This document shows positions 28,517-37,313 of a DNA stretch of 64,000 nucleotides, one piece after another. Where the stretch lies: positions 1 to 64,000 of the forward strand of contig VBWE01000020.1 in NCBI GenBank assembly GCA_006218065.1, in the 5' to 3' direction. Below the pieces are notes generated by a model. That model worked only from the letters and a program-made list of their open reading frames with translations, made no database searches and had not been told where the DNA came from. Position numbers and translations under genes: made by a program. Source of the stretch: Bacteroidota bacterium (GTDB lineage: Bacteria > Bacteroidota > Bacteroidia > Palsa-965). Positions within the stretch are counted from its first letter, which is position 1. Each line of letters begins with the position of its first letter.

Positions 28517-29935
28517 TTATTTCCCTCTCCCTTGTACAACGATGAGCACCGTATAAATCAGGATTTTGAGATCCACGTAAAGCGACATGTTCTCAATATA
28601 GAGCAGATCGTACTTCAACCGGTCGATCATCTCGTCTACGTTTTCCGCGTACCCGTATTTTACCTGTCCCCACGAGGTGATGCCGGGTTTTACTTTGTGC
28701 AGGTGGCGGTAGTGCGGCGCTTTTTTCACGATCTGGTCGATGAAGAACTGGCGCTCCGGGCGCGGGCCTACGATACTCATTTCGCCGATCAGCACGTTAT
28801 AAAACTGCGGAAGCTCGTCGAGGCGGGTTTTGCGCATAAAACGCCCGAAGGGCGTGATCCGCGGATCGTTTTCGCTCGACAGCGCCGGACCGGTTTTTTC
28901 CGCATCCACGAACATCGAACGGAACTTGTGGATCATAAAAGGCTTGCCGTATAAACCGATCCGTTCGTGGCTGTAAAAAACCGGGCCGCGGGAACTGAGT
29001 TTTACGCAAAGTGATACGATAATGTAAACGGGCAAAAAAACAGTCAGCGCGATCAGCGAAACAGCAACATCGAAAATCCGTTTCAGCGATTCCTGCCAGG
29101 CGGGCATGATTTCACGCGTGATCTCGATGAGCGGCGCGCCGAAGATCGATGTCATCCGCACCTGCCCCGAAAGAATATCATAAATGTCGGGGATGATTTT
29201 CACGATCGCATTCGTATTGTCCGTCAGCGAAATGATTTCATTCAGTTTATCGTGCTCGGAACTTTCGATGGCGATGATGACTTCTTCCACCTGGTATTTG
29301 CGGATGATCTCCACGAGATTTTCCACTTCACCGAGATGCGGAATGCGTGCGTTCAGTTCCTGCGAATACCCGTTGCGGCTGTCGACATGCACGAAGCCGA
29401 CGAATTTATTTCCCCAGGATTTTTTCTGGCTTTCGACTTCGGTGAAAAGCCGGAGCGCATTGGCGTTGCTGCCCACGATCACGGTGTTGAACCCGAGCTT
29501 GCGGCTGCGGATCCGGCTGTTGGTAATAGATGAAAGGACCAGGCGCCCGGTTGCCGTCAGCGCAAAATGCGTCATGAAAAGTTTGAAGATGAGCAGGTAA
29601 TACGTGTTATGCCCTTTCACATAATCGTCGAGCAGCAGCGTGAAAAAAATAATTACCACGCCGATCATGCTGATGATAAGCGTTTGCCCGAGTTCCTTCA
29701 GCCGCGATTTGCGGTAAATGTTCCGGTACGTCCCGGTAAGCGCATAGGTGAGCAGCCAGAAACCCGTTACGCCGCCCAGGCCCATCCAGAACCGTCCGTC
29801 GTGAAATGCCGTACCGAAATCGAACGGAATATTTTCGATGTCCGTTTTCCGGTAGATGTAAAAAAGAGTCCATGCGCCGGCCGCGGCAAGCATATCGCTC
29901 ACCAGGTATTTCAGAACCTGCGCTGTTTTATTCAT
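28517..29935 (-). CDS. Exopolysaccharide biosynthesis polyprenyl glycosylphosphotransferase (initiating sugar transferase)
   Basis: N-terminal TMs; KRIFDVAVSLIALTVFLPVYIIV...FYSHERIGLYGKPFMIHKFRSM...RKTRLDELPQFYNVLIGEMSIVGPRPER. Confidence 0.93.
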   Translation of the reverse strand: MNKTAQVLKYLVSDMLAAAGAWTLFYIYRKTDIENIPFDFGTAFHDGRFWMGLGGVTGFWLLTYALTGTYRNIYRKSRLKELGQTLIISMIGVVIIFFTLLLDDYVKGHNTYYLLIFKLFMTHFALTATGRLVLSSITNSRIRSRKLGFNTVIVGSNANALRLFTEVESQKKSWGNKFVGFVHVDSRNGYSQELNARIPHLGEVENLVEIIRKYQVEEVIIAIESSEHDKLNEIISLTDNTNAIVKIIPDIYDILSGQVRMTSIFGAPLIEITREIMPAWQESLKRIFDVAVSLIALTVFLPVYIIVSLCVKLSSRGPVFYSHERIGLYGKPFMIHKFRSMFVDAEKTGPALSSENDPRITPFGRFMRKTRLDELPQFYNVLIGEMSIVGPRPERQFFIDQIVKKAPHYRHLHKVKPGITSWGQVKYGYAENVDEMIDRLKYDLLYIENMSLYVDLKILIYTVLIVVQGRGK

Positions 29936-29942
29936 AAAAAAA

Positions 29943-30815
29943 TTACTGGTGCAGCAGTTTGATATTATCCAGGTAAATTCTCGCTTCGGCTATATCCGCC
30001 GTTTTCTGCATAGCGATATACACCTGGATGGTTGACGCAATTGGTTGGCGGGAGCAAACCGTCGTCAGGTCGATATAAATTTTGTTCCATGCCGCTGAAG
30101 TATCCACTTCAATCCATGGACGGAATTCGTTGGTGTTCGTCACAACTCCCACGACAAAAGGATTGTTGCACTGGTAATGCAGTTCGAGCCATACGGGCGT
30201 ACCGTCGGTGGGCAGCACAAAATTTCCCGCCGATTTTACTTCGCAGTCGAACGTGTCGCTGGTCAGGCGAACGAAACCGGAAAAACTGCCTTCAAAGGCG
30301 TAGGAATCTTTTTCGAGAATGTTCTGGAACGGTGCGCTGGGAATATCGATCAGGCTCAGGCCGGGATCTTCAAAACCTTCGAGCCAGGGAAAACTCGTTC
30401 CCGGGAAGTATTCCACCTGCGGCTGAAGGGTAACGGTGTTGCCGCGCTGCAGGTTGACCGTTTCGTTATAAAATTTCATGAACGGGTAAATGGCGCGCGT
30501 GGACGAAAGTCCGTTCTGTTTTACTCCTGCAGCCACGCGGATGATATGTTCACCTTCAAAAAGTACGGGAAGCGTCGCCGGGAGTTCGAAAGCGCCGATC
30601 AGTTCATTATCGACATATACCCAGGCTTCGGTAATCTGTTGCTGAGAGGTCCCCTGGGTAGCGGTATTCACATTGACCAGGTCAATATGGTCGATATGGA
30701 TATAAGCAGGAACATCCTCTGCCGGATCTATCAGTTTGCAGGTGGTGAGACTGACAGCAGCGAAGAAAAGCAGTAAAGCAGGACGAATTCGCGTAGCAGT
30801 GTTCGGCATAGGCAC
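29943..30815 (-). CDS. Hypothetical lipoprotein
   Basis: Lipobox SLTTC; extracytoplasmic beta-rich protein. Confidence 0.6.
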   Translation of the reverse strand: MPMPNTATRIRPALLLFFAAVSLTTCKLIDPAEDVPAYIHIDHIDLVNVNTATQGTSQQQITEAWVYVDNELIGAFELPATLPVLFEGEHIIRVAAGVKQNGLSSTRAIYPFMKFYNETVNLQRGNTVTLQPQVEYFPGTSFPWLEGFEDPGLSLIDIPSAPFQNILEKDSYAFEGSFSGFVRLTSDTFDCEVKSAGNFVLPTDGTPVWLELHYQCNNPFVVGVVTNTNEFRPWIEVDTSAAWNKIYIDLTTVCSRQPIASTIQVYIAMQKTADIAEARIYLDNIKLLHQ

Positions 30816-30851
30816 ACGTATCTCCGGGCAAGAAACGTGCGTTATTGCAGT

Positions 30852-31847
30852 TTATTGTTCGGCGGCCGCAAAATTAGCAGTCATTTTGAGTTGATCAATA
30901 ATTTTATGAGCAACTTCAAGCGCTTTATAGCCGTCTTCAATGGGGACAAGGGGCTGGCGATTGTTCCGGATGGCCTCTGCAAAGGATTCGAGTTCCATTT
31001 TAATGGCATTGACCGGTTCAACTGCCGGATTTTCGAACCAGATCTGTTTTTTACCTTTTCCTTCACCCAGCTCTATTATAACGGAAAGCGGGTCTGTTTC
31101 ACCTTCTACCTGGCGGAGGCGGATCACGCTCACCTGTTTTTCGAGGAAATCGACGGAGATATAGGCGTCTTTCCTGAAAAAACGGGATTTGCGCATGTTT
31201 TTCATCGAGATGCGGCTGCTGGTGAGGTTGGCTACAGCCCCGTTATCGAATTCGATCCGGGCATTGGCGATATCGGGCGTTTCGCTCACTACGGCCACGC
31301 CGCTTGCGCTGATCCGGCGGATATTGGCTTTTACCAGGCTGAGGATGATGTCGATATCATGTATCATGAGGTCGAGCACCACGGAAACATCCGTTCCGCG
31401 CGGGTTGAACTGCGCCAGGCGGTGCGTTTCGATAAACATCGGGTCGGTGCAGAATTCCTGTGCAGCGAGGAAAGCCGGGTTGAACCGTTCCACATGGCCA
31501 ACCTGCACTTTTACGTTGGCTTCTTTGGCCAGCCGGAGCAGGATCTTGCCCTCTTCGATGGTATTAGTGAGCGGTTTTTCAATAAAGATGTGCTTGGACC
31601 GTTTGAGCGCGCGGGAAGCGCAGTCGAAATGATGCACGGTGGGTGTTACGATATCCACCACATCGCAGGTATCGATCAGGCTGTCCATGTCGGGCCAGGC
31701 TTTTACGCCGAATTCCTCCGCCGTTTTCCCGGCCGTTTCCGGGTCGGGGTCGAAAAAGCCCAGCAATTCATATCCTGCAATCTCTTTCAGCAGCCGGATA
31801 TGAATCTTACCCAAATGCCCTGCACCCAATACCCCGATTTTCAACAT
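30852..31847 (-). CDS. Gfo/Idh/MocA family oxidoreductase
   Basis: MLKIGVLGAGHLGKIHIRLLKEI; IFIEKPLTNTIEEGKILLRLAKEANVKVQVGHVERFNPAF. Confidence 0.92.
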   Translation of the reverse strand: MLKIGVLGAGHLGKIHIRLLKEIAGYELLGFFDPDPETAGKTAEEFGVKAWPDMDSLIDTCDVVDIVTPTVHHFDCASRALKRSKHIFIEKPLTNTIEEGKILLRLAKEANVKVQVGHVERFNPAFLAAQEFCTDPMFIETHRLAQFNPRGTDVSVVLDLMIHDIDIILSLVKANIRRISASGVAVVSETPDIANARIEFDNGAVANLTSSRISMKNMRKSRFFRKDAYISVDFLEKQVSVIRLRQVEGETDPLSVIIELGEGKGKKQIWFENPAVEPVNAIKMELESFAEAIRNNRQPLVPIEDGYKALEVAHKIIDQLKMTANFAAAEQ

Positions 31848-31945
31848 TGCGCTTTTGATTTTTAACAAAAATAATTGCAGGGCGGCTGCCCGGCCCGCCG
31901 TAACTTCGCGATATATCAACAGGGGGTTGTTGTTTATCGTATAAT

Positions 31946-32593
31946 ATGGAAGATAATTACCGGCATAAAGGGCTGCGCAAAAAACTGGTCGAAGAGATCA
32001 GGGCAAAAGGAATTACCGGCGAAAACGTGCTGCAGGCGCTGGAAAAAGTGCCGCGCCATGTTTTTATGGATAATGCTTTCCTGGGTTTTGCCTACCAGGA
32101 TAAAGCGTTCCCGATCGGCAGCGGCCAGACTATTTCCCAGCCGTACACCGTAGCGTTCCAATCGCAGCTGCTCGAAATCACCAAAGGAGATAAGGTACTT
32201 GAAATCGGTACCGGGTCGGGCTACCAGACCGCTGTGCTGCTCGAACTCGGCGCTAAAGTATATACCATCGAAAGGCAGAAAGCCCTGTATGATAAAACCC
32301 GGCAAATGCTCCCGGCCATCGGCTACGATCCGAAGTTCTTTTATGGTGACGGTTATAAAGGACTGCCGGCTTTCGCTCCTTTCGATAAAATACTGGTAAC
32401 CGCCGGGGCGCCTTTTGTTCCCCAGCCGCTGCTCGACCAGCTTAAGCCCGGCGGGCGTTTGGTGATTCCCGTAGGTTCGGGAGACGTGCAGGTTATGACT
32501 TTATTCATAAAGAAACATGATCTAAGTCTTGAAAAGCACGAGTTTGGTTCCTTTAAATTTGTCCCGTTATTAACCGAGCGGGAATGGAAATAA
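31946..32593 (+). CDS. pcm: Protein-L-isoaspartate O-methyltransferase
   Basis: FPIGSGQTISQPYTVAFQ; VLEIGTGSGYQTAVL; LVIPVGSG. Confidence 0.93.
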   Translation: MEDNYRHKGLRKKLVEEIRAKGITGENVLQALEKVPRHVFMDNAFLGFAYQDKAFPIGSGQTISQPYTVAFQSQLLEITKGDKVLEIGTGSGYQTAVLLELGAKVYTIERQKALYDKTRQMLPAIGYDPKFFYGDGYKGLPAFAPFDKILVTAGAPFVPQPLLDQLKPGGRLVIPVGSGDVQVMTLFIKKHDLSLEKHEFGSFKFVPLLTEREWK

Positions 32594-32611
32594 ACAGGTT
32601 ATTAACAAAAA

Positions 32612-32645
32612 TTGGTGTAAAACTCTGATTTTGTTAATATCTTTG
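32612..32645 (+). promoter_or_regulatory. Candidate promoter TTG-N23-TATCTTTG
   Basis: TTG 32612-32614, TATCTTTG 32638-32645 upstream of outer-membrane protein gene. Confidence 0.5.
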
Positions 32646-32725
32646 CTTCGGTTTTAAATTAATAGCTTTGCGGCGTCCGGACAAACTAAACCGGCTTGCA
32701 AGAAGTCAAACCAAAAACACACATT

Positions 32726-33610
32726 ATGAAAAAATCCACATTATTTGTTGCAATGGCTTTCGCTGCAACAACGTCATTTGCACAGCTCACCTCAAAGAAT
32801 GGTGAAGCATACCTTCCCGAGACTGACGACTGGTCGATCGGTATTGATGCTACTCCGTTTCTGAACTATGCAGGACAAATGCTTTCGAATGCCGGTGCTA
32901 CTGCACCTACCTGGAATTTCCTGAACGCTAACCAGACTATCATTGGTAAAATGTACACCAGCGAAACATCTGCTTACCGCGCGATTCTTCGCATCGGAAT
33001 GACCAGCAACAAATCAGTAGCGATGATTGCTGACGCTACCGTTACAACTGCTCCCACTTACCCGAACCTCATCGCAATGAAAGAAGATGAAATGAAGGCA
33101 GGTACGAACTTCATCGGCATCGGTGGCGGTATTGAAATGCGTCGCGGCAAAACCCGTCTCCAGGGCTTCTACGGTGGAGATGCCATGATCTGGTCGAGCG
33201 GTTCGAAGCAGACTTATACTTATGGCAATACACTTGCAGCAAGCGGAACAATCGTTACAGCTGCAGCTTCTACTAACTTCGGTTCGAACATGACTACCGA
33301 TACTTACGGTAACACTGCCCGCATCACTGAAATGAAGGCTGGCCGTACAACCGGTTTCGGTCTTCGTGGTTTCATCGGCGCTGAATACTTCATCTTCCCG
33401 AAAATTTCGGTAGGTGCTGAATTCGGCTGGGGTCTTGGTATCACCATGACTGGTGCAAGCAGCACAACTATGGAATCAGTTGGCGGCACTCCGCTGTCAG
33501 TTGGAACACAGACTATCGAAGGTGGCAAGTCTTCGAGCCTCATGCTCGACGTTGACCGCAACGCTTTCGGTACCGGTAACGGTTCACTTCGCTTAAACCT
33601 GCACTTCTAA
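32726..33610 (+). CDS. Outer membrane beta-barrel protein
   Basis: Signal peptide MKKSTLFVAMAFAATTSFAQ; alternating strands and C-terminal F (GSLRLNLHF). Confidence 0.75.
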   Translation: MKKSTLFVAMAFAATTSFAQLTSKNGEAYLPETDDWSIGIDATPFLNYAGQMLSNAGATAPTWNFLNANQTIIGKMYTSETSAYRAILRIGMTSNKSVAMIADATVTTAPTYPNLIAMKEDEMKAGTNFIGIGGGIEMRRGKTRLQGFYGGDAMIWSSGSKQTYTYGNTLAASGTIVTAAASTNFGSNMTTDTYGNTARITEMKAGRTTGFGLRGFIGAEYFIFPKISVGAEFGWGLGITMTGASSTTMESVGGTPLSVGTQTIEGGKSSSLMLDVDRNAFGTGNGSLRLNLHF

Positions 33611-33631
33611 GCGACTACAAATTATTGATAC

Positions 33632-33669
33632 GGAAAAGTCCCCCGATTTTCATCGGGGGACTTTTTTTA
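33632..33669 (+). terminator. Rho-independent terminator
   Basis: aaaagtcccccgattttcatcgggggacttttttta. Confidence 0.85.
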
Positions 33670-33698
33670 TGGAGTTATTTTTCCGCGAGGGAAATAAA

Positions 33699-33770
33699 AA
33701 CGCTCAATGCCAAATGTTCTCCCGATGGCTATCGGGGAGAGCAATGCTCATCGGACTAATTCATAAAATC
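33699..33770. repeat. Second copy of aacgctcaatgccaaatgttc repeat with internal ctcccgat..atcggggag hairpin
   Basis: Exact 21-nt match to 4321-4341; downstream catcggac-aattc and cgcccg words also shared. Confidence 0.65.
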
Positions 33771-33793
33771 GCCCGGAATAAATAAACGTTTTC

Positions 33794-34243
33794 TTATTTG
33801 AATTTCCGGTTTGTTTCGCGCTGCATGTCGCGCTTTTTGATGTCCTCGCGTTTATCAAAAAGTTTCTTCCCTTTGGCTAATGCAATCTCGAGTTTGGCCA
33901 GTCCTTTTTCACTGAGAAAAAGCCGGAGCGGAATAATGGTGAGTCCCTGGTCCTTCAACTTGGTCTGCAGTTTCCGTAACTCATGCTTCGTGAGCAGCAG
34001 CTTGCGGTCGCGGCGGGGATTGTGATTGTAGTGTTTCGCTTTTTCGTATTCGTCCACCTGCGCATTCCGCAGCCACAGTTCATCCTTCTCAAAAACGCAG
34101 AATGCTTCCGTGATATTGGCTTTTCCTTCCCTGATCGATTTGATCTCGGTTCCGACCAATACCAGCCCGGCCACAAACTTTTCGAGAAAGCTGAACTCGA
34201 ATGAGGCACGCCTGTTTTTGATTTCAATATTCGGATTGCTCAT
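33794..34243 (-). CDS. smpB: SsrA-binding protein
   Basis: IKNRRASFEFSFLEKFVAGLVLVGTEIKSIREGKANI; KHYNHNPRRDRKLLLTKHE; KGKKLFDKREDIKKRD. Confidence 0.96.
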   Translation of the reverse strand: MSNPNIEIKNRRASFEFSFLEKFVAGLVLVGTEIKSIREGKANITEAFCVFEKDELWLRNAQVDEYEKAKHYNHNPRRDRKLLLTKHELRKLQTKLKDQGLTIIPLRLFLSEKGLAKLEIALAKGKKLFDKREDIKKRDMQRETNRKFK

Positions 34244-34249
34244 AAAAAA

Positions 34250-34282
34250 AGAAAGGTACCCGTATTTTGGCGGATACCTTTC
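34250..34282 (-). terminator. Terminator of the tRNA-Leu pair
   Basis: Minus strand gaaaggtatccgccaaaatacgggtacctttcttttttt. Confidence 0.7.
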
Positions 34283-34290
34283 AGGTAATG

Positions 34291-34374
34291 TGCCCAGGGG
34301 GAGACTCGAACTCCCAAGGATTTAACTCCAACGGCTTCTGAGACCGCAACGTTTACCAATTTCGCCACCTGGGC
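34291..34374 (-). tRNA. tRNA-Leu (CAG)
   Basis: Minus strand GCCCAGGTGGCGAAATTGGTAAACGTTGCGGTCTCAGAAGCCG...GAGTTCGAGTCTCCCCCTGGGCA; loop CTCAGAA. Confidence 0.9.
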
Positions 34375-34409
34375 AGATGGCTGACTATAAAAAGAACTCC
34401 AATATAAAG

Positions 34410-34489
34410 TGCCCAGGACTGGATTCGAACCAGCACGGTTGCCCGCCACCCCCTCAAGATGGTGCGTCTACCAATTTCGCCACCTGGGC
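34410..34489 (-). tRNA. tRNA-Leu (GAG)
   Basis: Minus strand GCCCAGGTGGCGAAATTGGTAGACGCACCATCTTGAGGGGGTGG...CTGGTTCGAATCCAGTCCTGGGCA; loop TTGAGGG. Confidence 0.9.
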
Positions 34490-34592
34490 GGAGATTTACG
34501 ATGAACAAGACATCGTTTTTCAAAAAGCGAATGCAAAGATACACAGTTTGGCGAAATTTGAAATACCTTCATAAAAAACGTTTCCGGTGAGT

Positions 34593-35558
34593 ATGAAAAG
34601 ATTCATCCTAATAGTGCTGGTCGTACTTGCTGCGACCGGCTGCCGCAAGTCGGTTGAGCCCGACTACCGGGCCGAAATGCGGGCTTTTGTCCGGCAGATT
34701 TCGATAAAAGCAAAACAGGCGCGGCCCGGTTTTATCATCATTCCTCAGAACGGGCACCAATTGATCAGTTCAGACGGAAGCCCGGGCGGCACAGCGGTTA
34801 CGGATTATCTAAACGCCATTGACGGATTGGGCCGTGAAGATCTTTTTTACGGCTATGATGCCGATGATGCAGCTACTCCCGGCCCGGAAAGCGATGAAAT
34901 GAAAGCCATGATGGATATGGCGCTCGGCCAGGGTAAAACCATATTGGTAACGGATTATTGCTTCACACAGTCCAAAATGGATGATTCGTATTCCCGGAAC
35001 AACCAGTCCGGTTTCATTTCATTTGCCGCCGACCACCGTGAACTGGATCACATACCGGCTTATCCCGCGCAGGTGTTCCAGGCCAATAACGACAGTGTAT
35101 CTGCGCTTTCCGGCGCGAAAAATTTTCTCTATCTCATCAACCCGGAAAATTTTTCATCGCGTAACGGGTTTATCCAGGCTGTCGCCGCTTCAGCATACGA
35201 CCTGGTGATCATGGATTTGTTTTTTAACGACGGTACGGCTTTTACTGCATCAGAAATTGCGCAGTTGCGGAATAAACCCGGAGGCGGAACACGAAAAATT
35301 ATTTGCTACATGAGTATCGGTGAAGCCGAAAACTACCGGTATTACTGGAAGGACTACTGGAACAGCCGCCCGCCTTCGTTTATCCTTTCCGAAAACCCGT
35401 CATGGACAGGGAACTATAAAGTGAAGTACTGGGATGAAAAATGGCAGGGAATTATCTTTAAAGACAACCATTCGTACCTGAATCGCATTTTAGATGCCGG
35501 TTTTGACGGAGTTTACCTGGATATTGTTGACGGTTTCGAATTTTTCGAGGAAATTTGA
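34593..35558 (+). CDS. MJ1477/TM1410-type (GH114-like) putative glycoside hydrolase, lipoprotein
   Basis: Lipobox AATGC; KIICYMSIGEAENYRYYW...ILDAGFDGVYLDIVDGFEFF. Confidence 0.8.
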   Translation: MKRFILIVLVVLAATGCRKSVEPDYRAEMRAFVRQISIKAKQARPGFIIIPQNGHQLISSDGSPGGTAVTDYLNAIDGLGREDLFYGYDADDAATPGPESDEMKAMMDMALGQGKTILVTDYCFTQSKMDDSYSRNNQSGFISFAADHRELDHIPAYPAQVFQANNDSVSALSGAKNFLYLINPENFSSRNGFIQAVAASAYDLVIMDLFFNDGTAFTASEIAQLRNKPGGGTRKIICYMSIGEAENYRYYWKDYWNSRPPSFILSENPSWTGNYKVKYWDEKWQGIIFKDNHSYLNRILDAGFDGVYLDIVDGFEFFEEI

Positions 35559-35562
35559 GCAA

Positions 35563-36063
35563 ATGAAAAAAGCGGCTGTCTTTTTCGCATGTGTTTTCCT
35601 GGTCTTCGCTGCAAAGCTGCAGGCCCAGGAACCGTTGCGCCCGGCCCGGACGGATTCGGCCTGGGCGAAAAACGACAGCATCGTGTTTTTTGCGCAGCAG
35701 TATCTCGGAACGCCTTACAAATACGGAAGCTGCAATAAAAATAACGGCGGTTTCGATTGTTCGGGGTTTACGTACTTCGTTTTCTCGCATTTCGGAATAA
35801 GCATTCCGCGATCGTCCCGCGATTACGAAAAACTCGGAACGGCAGTAAAACCCGAAGAAGCCCGGCGCGGCGACCTGATCCTGTTTACCGGTACCAAATC
35901 CACGAAAGGCGTGGGGCATGTGGGCATCGTGATTTCAAATCCCGGCGAACCGCTTCGTTTCATCCACGCCTCTTCATCCAAAAATCATTTCGGTGTCGTT
36001 GTTACGGAATTCGCTGCGAGTCACTACCCGAAACGGTTTGTGAAAATCTGCCGGGTGCTTTGA
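35563..36063 (+). CDS. NlpC/P60 (C40) family peptidase
   Basis: YLGTPYKYGSCNKNNGGFDCSGFTYFVFSHFGISIPRSSRDYEKLG; GHVGIVI; likely start 35563. Confidence 0.93.
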   Translation: MKKAAVFFACVFLVFAAKLQAQEPLRPARTDSAWAKNDSIVFFAQQYLGTPYKYGSCNKNNGGFDCSGFTYFVFSHFGISIPRSSRDYEKLGTAVKPEEARRGDLILFTGTKSTKGVGHVGIVISNPGEPLRFIHASSSKNHFGVVVTEFAASHYPKRFVKICRVL

Positions 36064-36103
36064 TCTGCGTATAAAATTGTGTAGCCGGAACTTCCGAAGC
36101 CTG

Positions 36104-36235
36104 TTTTTCAATACGTCTTTACTAAGCGGCAGGAGGCAGTCGGCAATAGCAGTCGATGTTGTTCACTTCGCATGTCGCTTGGATTTTCCAGGAAGATTGC
36201 TGTAATACAATGACTGCCACTGTTGCTGCCACTAA
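36104..36235. repeat. Intergenic composite repeat, copy 2
   Basis: See 28355-28476; 29-nt exact inverted match. Confidence 0.75.
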
Positions 36236-36294
36236 AGTATAGTCTGCTCCGGCGATAAAAAACACTTTGATGCAACGGTTTCCCCGAAGGAGCT

Positions 36295-37185
36295 TTATCC
36301 TGTAAAATGCTGCGGTACCAGTATTTTCAGCGCGGCAGGATCGATCTCAATTTCCAGTTTTGTCCCCATCATATCCGGTTCACCGTCGAAATGCGTCGGG
36401 CCTTGCGCATTTCGGGTAATGACGATTTTTTTCCCGGTGAACGATTCGAAGAAACGGGAGCGGAATATTTTTTTGCTGAGCATGGACGAACCGAGCCGCG
36501 GAATATTCCACCAGCGGAAAGGTTTGAGGATGGAAAGATGCAGCAGCCCGTCGTTCACGATTGCAGCGGGAGCGATCCAGGCGTTGTTTCCGTATTGCCC
36601 GGCGTTGGCGGCGGTTATCAGGAAGGCTTCGCGCTCGATAATTTTACCGTCGATGCTGATCGTATAAATCTCGCTTTTGTAATTGCTGAATTCGCGCAGG
36701 GTCATTTGCAGGTACGTGCTGAATCCGCGCGTGCTGCTTTCTGCGAAAAGTTTCCCGATATGCGCGTCAAAACCGACGCCGGCTGTGCAGAAAAAAGATT
36801 TCCCGTTGATCAGTCCCCGGTCCATCGTCACCAGCTTTCCTGATCCGACCAGGTGCATCGCTTCGTCCGTTTTCAGCGAAATGCCTAAGTGACGCGCCAG
36901 CCCGTTGCCCGATCCGAACGGCAGGATGCCGAGCGCGGTGGATGTTCCGCTGAGCGCATCGGCCAGTTGGTTTACCGTTCCGTCGCCGCCGGCAGCGAGG
37001 GCGATATCAAAGCCGCCGTTTTTTACTTCCGCAAAAATAGCATCGCGGTCTTCCAGTTTGTTCCAGTCGAAAATCACGGATTCATAATCCGGCGAAATGA
37101 GTCCGCGGATCAGCGCACTGCGATCGGTTTTCTTGTCTGTGCCGGATTTCGGATTGATGACAAAGGCGACTTTGAGTTTTGCCAT
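36295..37185 (-). CDS. Diacylglycerol kinase family lipid kinase (YegS/BmrU-like)
   Basis: VINPKSGTDKK; LAAGGDGTVNQLADAL; LGILPFGSGNGLARHLGI. Confidence 0.92.
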   Translation of the reverse strand: MAKLKVAFVINPKSGTDKKTDRSALIRGLISPDYESVIFDWNKLEDRDAIFAEVKNGGFDIALAAGGDGTVNQLADALSGTSTALGILPFGSGNGLARHLGISLKTDEAMHLVGSGKLVTMDRGLINGKSFFCTAGVGFDAHIGKLFAESSTRGFSTYLQMTLREFSNYKSEIYTISIDGKIIEREAFLITAANAGQYGNNAWIAPAAIVNDGLLHLSILKPFRWWNIPRLGSSMLSKKIFRSRFFESFTGKKIVITRNAQGPTHFDGEPDMMGTKLEIEIDPAALKILVPQHFTG

Positions 37186-37268
37186 AAGACAAATTTACGG
37201 GAAAGTTGCTGCCAGTTTAAAATTACGTTTGAGGAATATGGATAGTCGATTTTGAAATAGGTTCATGT

Positions 37269-37295
37269 TTGTTCGAAGCTGCCAGCTTCGAACAA
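37269..37295. repeat. Perfect 12-bp inverted repeat, 3-nt loop
   Basis: ttgttcgaagct-gcc-agcttcgaacaa. Confidence 0.7.
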
Positions 37296-37313
37296 CGAAG
37301 CGTTTTATAAAAA

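Noticed and set aside
30837-31865. 342-aa plus-strand ORF
   Set aside because: Antisense to the Gfo/Idh/MocA oxidoreductase.
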